Shown one piece after another: positions 52,164 through 59,669 of a stretch of DNA of 64,000 nucleotides. Location: NCBI GenBank assembly GCA_025454955.1, contig JALONL010000011.1, positions 62,001 through 126,000 on the forward strand, in the 5' to 3' direction. Source of the DNA: Bacteroidia bacterium. GTDB lineage: Bacteria; Bacteroidota; Bacteroidia; Palsa-965. Each line of letters opens with the position of its first letter. Position 1 is the first letter of the stretch. Both the position numbers and the translations under genes were made by a program. The notes beneath the pieces are model-generated. The model had not been told where the DNA came from and searched no databases. It worked only from the letters and a program-made list of their open reading frames with translations.

Positions 52164-52568
52164 TTACTTGTGGGCGCGTACGGTTAAAAACCAGGTAACC
52201 ACTGCGGCCGAAACCAGGTGCATGAGTTCGAGGCCCACCACCATTGCCCCCGGTGCATTGGGTATAGAAAGCGGCGTGTAAATAAAAAGCACAAATACCA
52301 CCACCGCAATAATCCGGAAAATTAATTGCGCCTTGCCCGAAAAACGGTTCAGCAGCAGGTAAATGAGCATACCCACCACGGCAGTTATTACCGAGGAAAT
52401 AATTACTGGCACCACGGTAATTGGCTGATTTTGCGCCTGCGGAACCAGAAAATCTTCGGGAAAGCCGCCCATGGCTTTGAAAATGTAGAATAATATTACG
52501 TTGAGCACAGTAGCTGCCAGTACAGACAGGCCGCCGTTGGTAAGAATTTTTGAAGCTGTAGTTTTCAT
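52164..52568 (-). CDS. DUF6069 family membrane protein
   Basis: A 134-residue protein with four helices: about 12-32, 55-75, 85-105 and 110-128. The family pattern is present: a PxxF...L helix, then VPVIISSVITAVVGMLIYLLL, a basic turn (NRFSGKAQLIFRIIAVVV), and LELMHLVSAAVVTWFLTV at the end. Function is unknown; homologues are often next to TetR-type regulators, though none is adjacent here. The ATG at 52568 is preferred as the track start upstream would precede the promoter. An 18-bp palindrome overlaps its promoter. Confidence 0.75.
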   Translation of the reverse strand: MKTTASKILTNGGLSVLAATVLNVILFYIFKAMGGFPEDFLVPQAQNQPITVVPVIISSVITAVVGMLIYLLLNRFSGKAQLIFRIIAVVVFVLFIYTPLSIPNAPGAMVVGLELMHLVSAAVVTWFLTVRAHK

Positions 52569-52588
52569 GATGACGTGTTTTGGAAGTG

Positions 52589-52619
52589 CAAATATATGTA
52601 TATACATATAATATCCAAA
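52589..52619 (-). promoter_or_regulatory. Promoter of the DUF6069 gene (-33 TTTG, N19, -7 TATATTTG)
   Basis: On the minus strand TTTG (52616-52619), 19-bp spacer and TATATTTG (52589-52596), a complete Bacteroidota promoter. Confidence 0.75.
52593..52610. promoter_or_regulatory. Perfect 18-bp palindrome overlapping the -7 box (candidate operator)
   Basis: TATATGTAT followed by its exact reverse complement ATACATATA. It covers the upstream half of the -7 element and the spacer, a position where a dimeric repressor would block polymerase. Confidence 0.45.
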
Positions 52620-53167
52620 AAAATATTCTCCACCACCATAGAATAGTTGAAAACGGTTGACCTGACGCAGTCAGGGGGATTGTAAAAAAATCCGGTGTTT
52701 AAAGAAAACCGAATCATGTAAGTTTCATTACTCAGGATGTTATCACGAAAAAATATATCCGGCGGGTCAAAAAAAATAATGGCAAAAACCGCTCATTGAA
52801 ATAAATCAGTATCGCTGTAAGAGACTAAAAATCAATCGCTTTTTAATGTATTTAATGGTGTCGATTTTAAATTGGTTTTAACGCGGCATACATTCCTTAA
52901 CAGTAATTTTGCAGCATAATAATTGAAAAAAGATTGTAATAAATCAGACAGAATAAAATTTGCACCGGGCAACTTAAAAGGTAGTAAAATGTTGGCATGA
53001 TTTGGAATTAGTTGAGGTTTATTTCTCGTGATATTTTTCTCTTACTGATAAAGGATTAATTTTTATTGACACTGAATAATTCTATTAAAAACAAACAATA
53101 TAAATAATAAATACAAGGACAAGCCGAACACCGTAGTAAAAAGTAGGCAAACTAAACACGAAGAGGC
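52620..53167. other. AT-rich intergenic region, no gene recognised
   Basis: About 550 bp between the divergent DUF6069 and lipoprotein genes. A TAATTTTG -7 box at 52904-52911 could start a transcript for the lipoprotein with a leader of about 250 nt. I found no credible ORF, tRNA-like structure or strong hairpin in it. Confidence 0.4.
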
Positions 53168-53845
53168 ATGAAAAAATCTTTTTTTATTTTAGCAATTCTC
53201 GCATTGGCACTGCTCCCGTCATCCTGCGATCAGGTAACAGAAAAGGTGCAGGAAACTGTGCAGCAGGAAGGGCAAAAAGCAGTAGCACAAACCAACGAAA
53301 AAGTTCAAAAAGTAATTAATGACCTCAATCTTGTGTATGTGGAAGAGGGCGCACAGGACATTATTACTTACGACGAAGTGAATGCTGCACAACAGGCCTG
53401 GTGCGATGCGCTGGTAAAAATTGGTCAGCTCAAGGAAGAAGGCGGCGATTACAAGGCTTTCGCCGAACAGGTGCTTTCTGATGCCTATAACTACGATTAC
53501 GGAAAAGTGTTTTTTAAACCCACACTCGCTTTCGGCGATCAGACTTTCAGGAACGATAAGAAAGGTGCGCTGGCCTACTTCATTGGCGGCGATCCTGATT
53601 ACCCCAACGATAAAGGTTTTGCTTTAACACCGTGGGTAAAAGCCAGGTATGACAATGCCGGAAACAACAATGAAGGCATACAGATTTACGGCTCGGTGGC
53701 TATAACGATGGGCAACGTTTGGGTAACAGGTAAAGATGGCAAAGAAGTAATGGTAGACAAAACCTGGGTGTTTAAGAAAGGGAAAGATGGTAAACTGAGA
53801 ATTATTGTACATAAGTCGGCATTGCCGTTTTCTCCAAATAAATAA
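53168..53845 (+). CDS. Lipoprotein with a SnoaL-like/NTF2-type C-terminal domain
   Basis: A 225-residue lipoprotein. Signal peptide with lipobox-like SSC (Cys20), a helical, Gln/Lys-rich stretch (about 22-50), then the domain WCDALVKIGQLKEEGGDYKA, VFFKPTLAFGDQTFR, ALAYFIGGD, DKGFALTPWVKARYDNAG and VAITMGNVWVT. This order recalls a family of exported NTF2/SnoaL-like proteins that databases sometimes mislabel as phosphoribosyl-AMP cyclohydrolase. No catalytic residues for that reaction are visible. It ends with a strong terminator and stands alone after a long intergenic region. Confidence 0.65.
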   Translation: MKKSFFILAILALALLPSSCDQVTEKVQETVQQEGQKAVAQTNEKVQKVINDLNLVYVEEGAQDIITYDEVNAAQQAWCDALVKIGQLKEEGGDYKAFAEQVLSDAYNYDYGKVFFKPTLAFGDQTFRNDKKGALAYFIGGDPDYPNDKGFALTPWVKARYDNAGNNNEGIQIYGSVAITMGNVWVTGKDGKEVMVDKTWVFKKGKDGKLRIIVHKSALPFSPNK

Positions 53846-53885
53846 GCCAAAAAGCAGTTTAATTTTTTCATTCCCGTTTATTGGC

Positions 53886-53923
53886 AAGGCGGCTGTTTCA
53901 TATCCGGAAACAGCCGCCTTTTG
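53886..53923 (+). terminator. Intrinsic terminator of the lipoprotein gene
   Basis: A 14-bp perfect stem AAGGCGGCTGTTTC (53886-53899) / GAAACAGCCGCCTT (53907-53920), 7-nt loop, followed by TT. Confidence 0.85.
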
Positions 53924-54002
53924 CATATACAAAGGTTGTTGCGCATTGCACACAAAAGCAACAATTAAGCACAGAGACAAACAAAAATTGCAGTACTGCT
54001 GT

Positions 54003-54010
54003 TAGCTTTG
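54003..54010 (+). promoter_or_regulatory. Promoter -7 element of cinA, 4 bp from the start codon
   Basis: TAGCTTTG, a perfect TAnnTTTG box, ends 4 bp before the cinA ATG at 54015; transcription would begin at or just before the start codon. Confidence 0.65.
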
Positions 54011-54014
54011 CACT

Positions 54015-55262
54015 ATGCGTGCAGAAATAATTACCATTGGCGACGAAATTCTGATTGGTCAGATTGTAGACACCAACTCGGCCTGGATGGGCGAGCAACT
54101 TGGGCTGAACGGAATTGCAGTAAAGCAGATTACCTCTGTATCAGACGATGCGGCACATATTGTAAATGCGCTGGACGAAGCCCAAACGCGGGCCGATTTG
54201 ATTTTAATTACCGGCGGCCTTGGGCCTACCAAAGACGACATCACCAAAAAGACTTTGCGCACTTATTTCGGTATGGGCTGGCGCACGGATGAGCAGGTGC
54301 AGGCCGACGTTATTGCCATTTTCAAACGCTTTGGCCGCGAGCCGGGCGAGGTAAATATGCTTCAGGCCGAAGTTCCCGATGGCTGCCGCGTAATACGTAA
54401 TAAAAACGGCACGGCTCCGGGCATGTGGTTTGAGCATAACGGGAAAATTTTTGTGTCGATGCCGGGCGTTCCATTTGAAATGAAGGGCATAATGACCGAC
54501 GGAGTGCTGCCGCTGCTGCGCGAAAAATTCAGTTTGCCGTTTATCTACCACCGCACGGTGCTTACACAGGGCGTGGGCGAATCGATACTGGCGGCTAAGA
54601 TTGAGGCCTGGGAAGACAGTCTGGCGGCATTGGGCATAAAACTGGCCTATCTGCCTTCGCCGGGTTTGGTGCGTTTGCGGTTGTCGGCTTCGGGCAACGA
54701 GCAGGATATTCGCCGGGCCGTGGACGCTAAAGTGGAAGAACTGCTGCCGCAAATTGAAGAGTGGCACTACGGCTTTGGCCATGAAACGCTGCCCCAAGTA
54801 ATCGGCAAAATTCTTCTCGAACGCGGACAAACCTTAGCCACAGCCGAAAGCTGCACCGGCGGAAGCGTGGCACAGGCCATTACCTCGGTGCCGGGCAGTT
54901 CGCAATGGTATCAGGGCAGCATTGTAAGCTATGCCAACGAAATAAAAATACAGCAGCTTGACATACCCGCCGAACTCATTGCCCAACACGGCGCCGTGAG
55001 CGAAGAAGTGGCCGCCGCCATGGCCGCCAATGCCCGCACCCGCCTCGGTACCGACTTTGCAGTGTCAACCACCGGCATTGCAGGCCCCGGAGGCGGCTCA
55101 GCACTGAAACCGGTGGGCCTGGTGTACATAGCAGTAGCCTCGGCAAACGGCGTAATCGTAAAACGTTTCCAGTATGGCGGCGACAGAAGCCGGAACATCA
55201 CCGCCGCCACCCTCTCGGCACTCATGTTGCTGCGAAAAGTGGTGCTCGGACACGCGTTATAA
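54015..55262 (+). CDS. cinA: CinA-family nicotinamide-nucleotide amidohydrolase / competence-damage protein
   Basis: A 415-residue two-domain protein. The N-terminal molybdopterin-binding-like (COG1058) domain shows IITIGDEILIGQIVDTNS, ITGGLGPTKDDITKKTL and VSMPGVPFEMKGI. The C-terminal PncC amidase domain shows TLATAESCTGGSVAQAIT, GSIVSYANEIKIQQL and STTGIAGPGGGSALKPVGLV. It recycles NMN to NaMN in the pyridine nucleotide cycle; the N-terminal domain has ADP-ribose pyrophosphatase activity in some species. Length and both active-site regions are complete. The gene has a promoter box immediately before the ATG and so is a strong leaderless candidate. Confidence 0.95.
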   Translation: MRAEIITIGDEILIGQIVDTNSAWMGEQLGLNGIAVKQITSVSDDAAHIVNALDEAQTRADLILITGGLGPTKDDITKKTLRTYFGMGWRTDEQVQADVIAIFKRFGREPGEVNMLQAEVPDGCRVIRNKNGTAPGMWFEHNGKIFVSMPGVPFEMKGIMTDGVLPLLREKFSLPFIYHRTVLTQGVGESILAAKIEAWEDSLAALGIKLAYLPSPGLVRLRLSASGNEQDIRRAVDAKVEELLPQIEEWHYGFGHETLPQVIGKILLERGQTLATAESCTGGSVAQAITSVPGSSQWYQGSIVSYANEIKIQQLDIPAELIAQHGAVSEEVAAAMAANARTRLGTDFAVSTTGIAGPGGGSALKPVGLVYIAVASANGVIVKRFQYGGDRSRNITAATLSALMLLRKVVLGHAL

Positions 55263-55336
55263 ACCGCTGTTTTTTGTTCTGGCAAAGTATTTGTTAGCTT
55301 CGTAACCATATTCATTCACCAGCATCAGAACCTTCC

Positions 55337-56080
55337 ATGAAAAAGTTTGTGTTTATCCTCGCCGCAGGCACGCTAGCCCTTAGCGCCTGCACTGAACTTG
55401 GCAAAGTAGCCGGCGATCTGGGCAAGCAGGTGGGCACACTGCCCGGAGCACCGCTTACCAGCACCGAAATTGTAAACGGACTCAAAGCCGCTCTCCAGCA
55501 GGGCACCAACAAATCAACCGGCTCGGCCTCGCAGGTAAATGGCTTCTTAAACAACCCGCTCATCCGCATTCCTTTCCCGCCCTCTGTACAACGGGTAAAA
55601 GACGCGGTGGTAAAAGTGCCCGGCGGCCCCGGCCTCATCAACGACTTTGAAGAAACCATGAACCACGCCGCCGAAGAAGCCTCCAAAGAAGCAGCGCCCA
55701 TCTTCATAAACGCCATCACCAGCATGACCATTACCGATGGCCTCAACATCCTGCGCGGCACCGACACCGCCGCCACCAACTACCTGCGCACCAAAACCAC
55801 CGGCGACCTCACCACAAAATTCCGCCCCGTGGTAAACCGCGCCACCCAAAAAGTACAGCTTACCAAATACTGGACTCCGGTGGTAAATGCGTACAACAAA
55901 ATCCCCTTCACCCAGCCCGTAAATCCTGATCTCGACGGGTATATTACCGGCCAGGCCATTGGAGGTTTGTTTAAACTTATTGGTAACGAGGAAAAAAATA
56001 TTCGTACCAATCCGGTGGCACGTACTTCGGATATTTTGAAGAAAGTGTTTGGTTCGCCCGAGAACCCGCATAATAAATAA
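55337..56080 (+). CDS. DUF4197 lipoprotein
   Basis: A 247-residue lipoprotein (lipobox LSAC, Cys18). DUF4197 pattern: LTSTEIVNGLKAALQQGTNK, PLIRIPFPPSVQRV, GLINDFEETMNHAAEEASKE, AITSMTITDGLNILRGTDTA and the C-terminal LDGYITGQAIGGLFKLIGNEE. A helical periplasmic domain of unknown function, common in Bacteroidota and Proteobacteria. A variant promoter (TTTG, N18, TAGCTTCG, 55273-55302) precedes it. It is monocistronic and followed by two hairpins, then the repeat cluster. Confidence 0.88.
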   Translation: MKKFVFILAAGTLALSACTELGKVAGDLGKQVGTLPGAPLTSTEIVNGLKAALQQGTNKSTGSASQVNGFLNNPLIRIPFPPSVQRVKDAVVKVPGGPGLINDFEETMNHAAEEASKEAAPIFINAITSMTITDGLNILRGTDTAATNYLRTKTTGDLTTKFRPVVNRATQKVQLTKYWTPVVNAYNKIPFTQPVNPDLDGYITGQAIGGLFKLIGNEEKNIRTNPVARTSDILKKVFGSPENPHNK

Positions 56081-56090
56081 GAGATTTTTT

Positions 56091-56110
56091 CCTGCGGCGA
56101 TTGCCGCAGG
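56091..56110. other. Stem-loop after the DUF4197 gene
   Basis: CCTGCGGC (56091-56098) / GCCGCAGG (56103-56110), a perfect GC-rich 8-bp stem with a 4-nt loop, 11 bp after the stop codon; it lacks a strong T run and may protect the 3' end. Confidence 0.5.
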
Positions 56111-56124
56111 GTGTTTAAAATGAT

Positions 56125-56168
56125 AAAAAACCGGTGAAAGCGCGTAAAGCGCTTTTCACCGGTTTTTT
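56125..56168. terminator. Strong terminator after DUF4197
   Basis: AAAAAACCGGTGAAA pairs with TTTCACCGGTTTTTT, with an inner GCGC/GCGC stem and a 5-nt loop; a T tract follows. It can also act in the reverse direction. Confidence 0.85.
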
Positions 56169-56188
56169 TATGGGGTTGATGTTGGGGG

Positions 56189-56240
56189 GGATCTGGATTT
56201 GATTCAGGGTTTGGATCTGGGCTTGATTCTGGGTTTGATT
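56189..56240. repeat. Low-complexity TTGAT/CTGGG repeat
   Basis: Repeated near-copies of GATTTGATTC, GGGTTTGGATC and CTGGGCTTGATTC follow one another. It lies between the DUF4197 terminator and the REP-like cluster. A reverse reading would give an NPES/PDP repeat, but no gene is supported. Confidence 0.6.
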
Positions 56241-56252
56241 TACAATTCAATT

Positions 56253-56426
56253 TCTCGCTCTGAAAATGCCCTTGGGCGCGAAGCCTCGCGCCCCTACGGG
56301 AATTTCTTCGCTCTGTAAATTTTTCGCTCTCGCTCTCTTTCTCGCTCTGAAAATGCCGTTGGGCGCGATGCCTCGCGCCCCTACGGGATTTTATCGCTGA
56401 AAAATACCGATGGCGCGAAGCGCCAC
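56253..56426. repeat. Three REP-like palindromic repeat copies
   Basis: Copy 1 (56253-56305) and copy 2 (56338-56392) share TCTCGCTCTGAAAATGCC followed by an inverted repeat GGGCGCGA/TCGCGCCC (56274-56281 with 56286-56293; 56361-56368 with 56373-56380) and CCTACGGGA. Copy 3 (56391-56426) is degenerate, TGGCGC/GCGCCA. A second shared string, TCGCTCTCGCTCTCTTTCTC, occurs at 56324 and 56442, 118 bp apart. The shape is that of intergenic REP elements mobilised by RAYT (TnpA-REP) transposases; none is in the window. Confidence 0.75.
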
Positions 56427-56467
56427 AACATAATTATTTCTTCGCTCTCGCTCTCTTTCTCACTCTG

Positions 56468-57367
56468 TTAAAATGCTCCTGTTGATCCGTCAAGGTTAAA
56501 ATCTCCCACAATACCTTCTTTGGGTTTGATGCTCATTACGGGAATCCTTGAATGGTTTACAATCTGCTTGGCTCTCGGGCCGAGGAAAAGGCCGGTGAGG
56601 GCTGATTCCTGCTCGGTCATAATCACAATCAGATCGGCTTCTACCGTGGGGCCGAAACGCATGGCTTCGGTGGCCAGGTTGGTGCCTTTTACGGTTTGGC
56701 GGGTAAAACGGAGTTTGGCGTGCTCCACGGCGTGTTGTACCTGGTCGAGTACAATTTGCAGTTTATCGTATTCGCGCTGATCTTCGCTTGCTTCGAAAAG
56801 GCCGAGGATGTGAATTTTGGCATCGTAAAGCGAGCCGAAACGCAGTGCGATATCCACTTTCTCGCGTGAGTGGGCGGTACGGTCAATCGGCAATACGATA
56901 TTGGTAAAGCCAATGCGCTTGGCATGAGTTTGCACGGTAATTACCGGACATTTGGCCATGCTTACCACTTTATGGGCATTGCTGCCGATAAACAATTCCT
57001 CGAATCCTTTGGCTCCGTGCGTACCCATAATCACAAGGTCGATATTCTCATCAGCTGCCACCTCAGTCACCTCGCGCGATACCGATCCGCGCGCGCTCAT
57101 CGACTTTGCCACTACGCCGTATCGTTGTCTTACCATTTCCACGGCTTCGTTGAGGCGGTCTTCCACAATGGCGTTCAGGCGGTCGAAATTTTCAATGTGC
57201 AACTCCGGTTCGGGAATTTCGAAATGGTATTGATTTACCGTCATCACATGCAGCAGCAGCAAATCGGCCTTGGCCAGACCTGCCATGTGGCCGGCATGTT
57301 CGAGAGCCAGCATACCTGTTTCGGAAAAGTCAACCGGGACGAGAATTTTTTTCAGTTGGAAGCTCAT
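56468..57367 (-). CDS. Tandem-domain universal stress protein
   Basis: A 299-residue cytoplasmic protein with two UspA domains (about 1-145 and 150-285). Domain 1 has the full ATP motif GTHGAKGFEELFIGSN (G115-2x-G118-9x-G128-S129); domain 2 has only its C-terminal part (EQESALTGLFLGPRAK), so it probably does not bind ATP. Start at 57367 gives the standard MSFQLKKILVPVDFSE N-terminus; an ATG at 57403 would add 12 residues and lies upstream of the promoter box. It resembles the next gene over its whole length; the two are paralogues on the same strand, each with its own promoter and terminator, so they are not an operon. Confidence 0.93.
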   Translation of the reverse strand: MSFQLKKILVPVDFSETGMLALEHAGHMAGLAKADLLLLHVMTVNQYHFEIPEPELHIENFDRLNAIVEDRLNEAVEMVRQRYGVVAKSMSARGSVSREVTEVAADENIDLVIMGTHGAKGFEELFIGSNAHKVVSMAKCPVITVQTHAKRIGFTNIVLPIDRTAHSREKVDIALRFGSLYDAKIHILGLFEASEDQREYDKLQIVLDQVQHAVEHAKLRFTRQTVKGTNLATEAMRFGPTVEADLIVIMTEQESALTGLFLGPRAKQIVNHSRIPVMSIKPKEGIVGDFNLDGSTGAF

Positions 57368-57390
57368 AGGTTGTTCAGTTTGGACACTTT

Positions 57391-57398
57391 CAAATATA
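57391..57398 (-). promoter_or_regulatory. Promoter -7 element of the first universal stress protein
   Basis: TATATTTG on the minus strand, 23 bp from the ATG at 57367. Confidence 0.6.
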
Positions 57399-57470
57399 GG
57401 CAAGTCTTCCGGGCCCGGTGCTGACAGGTATCAGTTGAAGAACTGATTAATGCTTTGCCATAAATAAAAA

Positions 57471-57499
57471 ACACCTGACAAACAATGTCTGTCAGGTGT
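57471..57499 (-). terminator. Intrinsic terminator of the second universal stress protein
   Basis: ACACCTGACA (57471-57480) pairs with TGTCAGGTGT (57490-57499) over a 9-nt loop, followed on the minus strand by TTTTTTATTT. Confidence 0.8.
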
Positions 57500-57525
57500 G
57501 CGTGTGTGTGATAAGCGAAGCCCGT

Positions 57526-58407
57526 TTAGTAAGGCTTAAAGTCAACGTACTCGTTTTTGGGCGAGGGCACAATGGAGAGTACGGGAATATCAGACTTGTG
57601 AATGATTTCGGTGGCGGCCGAACCGATGAAGAGTTCGGTGATATCGGTTTCCTGCTGGGTCATAATCATGATGAGGTCGCCTTCTACTTTGTTGGCGTAA
57701 TCGACAATGATCTGGCCGAGCGATTCGTCGCCTTTGATGCCTTTGATGATTTCGGCGGTACAGCGTACGTGTGCTTTTTCGATAAACGATTTTACCTGCG
57801 AAAGCTGGCGGGTAAGGCGGTTTACGATAAACTCGTCGGTAGAGAAAAGCACGGAAACCACGCGGATATCGGCATTGTAAAGTTTAGCCATTTCAATGGC
57901 TTTGTTTACTTTTTCGCGGGTTTCTTTGGTGAGATCGAGCGGCACTACAATGTTTTTGCAGCCGTCGCGGTGATGTTTGCCTTTAATGGTAATCACGGGT
58001 ACTTTCGACTCGCGCACCACGCGCAGGGCATTTGAGCCGATGAAGCGTTTGCGGAGGTTTTCGGCTCCGTTGGTGCCCATTACAATAAATGTGGCGTTAA
58101 TCATTTCTGCCACTTCGGCCACTTTATCGTAAACCGAACCGTGAGCCACCACTTTATCGCACTTCACGCCGTGGGTTTTCTCCACGTTGTCGGCAAGTTC
58201 GGAGAGTTTATCGTTTATTTCCTTGCGGATTTCTTCGTCCTGCTGCGAGGAAAGGATACGTCCGAGAAGGCTTGTACCTTCGAGCACATACACGAGAGTA
58301 ATTTCGGCACTGGTCATTTTGGCCAGATGACAGGCCTGCTCGAGAGCAATCATAGACTGTTCACCGAAATCTACGGGAACTACAATTTTTTCTGCTTTTT
58401 GGCTCAT
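57526..58407 (-). CDS. Tandem-domain universal stress protein
   Basis: A 293-residue protein with two UspA domains. Domain 1 carries the ATP motif GTNGAENLRKRFIGSN (G111-2x-G114-9x-G124-S125); the corresponding region in domain 2 (QQETDITELFIGSAA) keeps the GS but not the first Gly pair. Start MSQKAEKIVVPVDFGE. It likely binds ATP and supports stress survival; the trigger is unknown. About 120 bp separate it from the paralogous neighbour, with a terminator between. Confidence 0.93.
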   Translation of the reverse strand: MSQKAEKIVVPVDFGEQSMIALEQACHLAKMTSAEITLVYVLEGTSLLGRILSSQQDEEIRKEINDKLSELADNVEKTHGVKCDKVVAHGSVYDKVAEVAEMINATFIVMGTNGAENLRKRFIGSNALRVVRESKVPVITIKGKHHRDGCKNIVVPLDLTKETREKVNKAIEMAKLYNADIRVVSVLFSTDEFIVNRLTRQLSQVKSFIEKAHVRCTAEIIKGIKGDESLGQIIVDYANKVEGDLIMIMTQQETDITELFIGSAATEIIHKSDIPVLSIVPSPKNEYVDFKPY

Positions 58408-58459
58408 ACGATGGTTACCGGTTCTTTATCCGGTTGGTGGATAAAGGTGTTTGGAGGTG

Positions 58460-58489
58460 CAAATATAATCAATTCGAAAAGGGTTACAA
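58460..58489 (-). promoter_or_regulatory. Promoter of the second universal stress protein (-33 TTG, N19, -7 TATATTTG)
   Basis: On the minus strand TTG (58487-58489), 19-bp spacer and TATATTTG (58460-58467), with a 52-bp leader to the ATG at 58407. Confidence 0.7.
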
Positions 58490-58701
58490 CTGACCAACAA
58501 CATCTGTTTAAATGATTATATACCGAAAATCAGATGGTTACCTCTCCGGGCTGTGTGTTTGCGATTATACCCGAATTGACAAATGAATTGTACTATTTTG
58601 CTAATTTACCGCATAAAACCATCGGTTTAAATGAAGAGCCACCGGCCAGAATGTGATAAGATGGTTCTACTTCGTACTTTCGTTACCAAACGCATCAATT
58701 T

Positions 58702-59586
58702 ATGGCTTTACCCATTGCAGAATCAGAGCTTATATTAAATCCCGACGGGAGTGTGTATCACATCCACCTCCGGCCCGAGCAACTGGCCGACAAGGTAATT
58801 GTGGTGGGCGATCAGGACAGGGTGGCCACTGTATCGGCGCATTTCGACAGTATTGAGCACCGCGAAAAGAACCGCGAGTTTATCACCCACACCGGCACAT
58901 TCAGGGGCGAACGGATAACGGTAATGTCAACCGGCATTGGCACCGACAATATTGATATTGTGCTCAACGAGCTGGATGCGCTGGTAAATATCGACCTGGC
59001 CACACGCACCATCAAACCGCAGAAACGTTCGCTGAAAATTGTGCGTATTGGCACTTCCGGAGCTTTGCAGGGCGATATTCCGGTGGACAGCTTTGTGGCA
59101 TCGTCGCACGGCATGGGCCTCGACGGGCTGCTGAATTACTACGCCGGTCTCGACCTGTGCGATGTGCCCGAAATTGCCCGTGCTTTTCAGCAACACGCGG
59201 GCTGGCTGCCGGGTATGCCTTATCCTTACACGGTTGAAGCCTCGTCCACGCTGTTACACACACTCGCGCACGATCTTACGCAGGGCATTACGGCCACGGC
59301 TCCGGGTTTTTACGGGCCGCAGGGCCGGCAATTGCGCCTGGCTCCCGCCCTGCCCGATCTGAACGAGAAATTAGGCAGTTTCAGGCACGGGCAGCACCGC
59401 ATTACCAATTTCGAAATGGAAACCTCGGCGCTGTATGGGCTGGGCAAACTGCTCGGGCATGAGTGCTGCACGGTGTGCGCCATTATTGCCAACCGCGTGG
59501 CAAGACAATACAGCAAAGACTACAAGAAAACGGTAAACGAGCTTATTCGCCTCGTGCTCGAACGACTTACCGGGCCCGGTGCATAG
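58702..59586 (+). CDS. Nucleoside phosphorylase (uridine phosphorylase-like)
   Basis: A 294-residue PNP/UDP-phosphorylase-fold enzyme: ADKVIVVGDQDRVATVSAHF (phosphate/ribose-binding GDxxRV), GTFRGERITVMSTGIGTDN, IVRIGTSGALQGDIPVDSFV, ITNFEMETSALYGLGKLLGH (the FEME-type ribose-binding Glu) and CAIIANRV. It cleaves a nucleoside with phosphate for salvage; uridine is likely from the overall pattern, but adenosine or thymidine cannot be ruled out. Possible promoter box TACTTTCG at 58675-58682 with TTCG instead of TTTG. Confidence 0.88.
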   Translation: MALPIAESELILNPDGSVYHIHLRPEQLADKVIVVGDQDRVATVSAHFDSIEHREKNREFITHTGTFRGERITVMSTGIGTDNIDIVLNELDALVNIDLATRTIKPQKRSLKIVRIGTSGALQGDIPVDSFVASSHGMGLDGLLNYYAGLDLCDVPEIARAFQQHAGWLPGMPYPYTVEASSTLLHTLAHDLTQGITATAPGFYGPQGRQLRLAPALPDLNEKLGSFRHGQHRITNFEMETSALYGLGKLLGHECCTVCAIIANRVARQYSKDYKKTVNELIRLVLERLTGPGA

Positions 59587-59640
59587 CTTTTATGCATTAA
59601 AACCGGTGGTAAACACCTGTTTTCAAGCACAACAATATCT

Positions 59641-59648
59641 TATCTTTG
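59641..59648 (+). promoter_or_regulatory. Promoter -7 element of the SirB1-like gene
   Basis: TATCTTTG, a perfect TAnnTTTG box, 21 bp ahead of the ATG at 59670. Confidence 0.6.
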
Positions 59649-59669
59649 TGTAAAGGTTTTGCCTCATAG

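Noticed and set aside
55780..56250. Reverse ORF starting with an NPES/PDP repeat
   Set aside because: Reads through the TTGAT/CTGGG repeat, a terminator and the antisense of DUF4197; no promoter.
56253..56426. CRISPR array
   Set aside because: Copies are unequal, palindromic and few, with no regular spacers and no cas genes.
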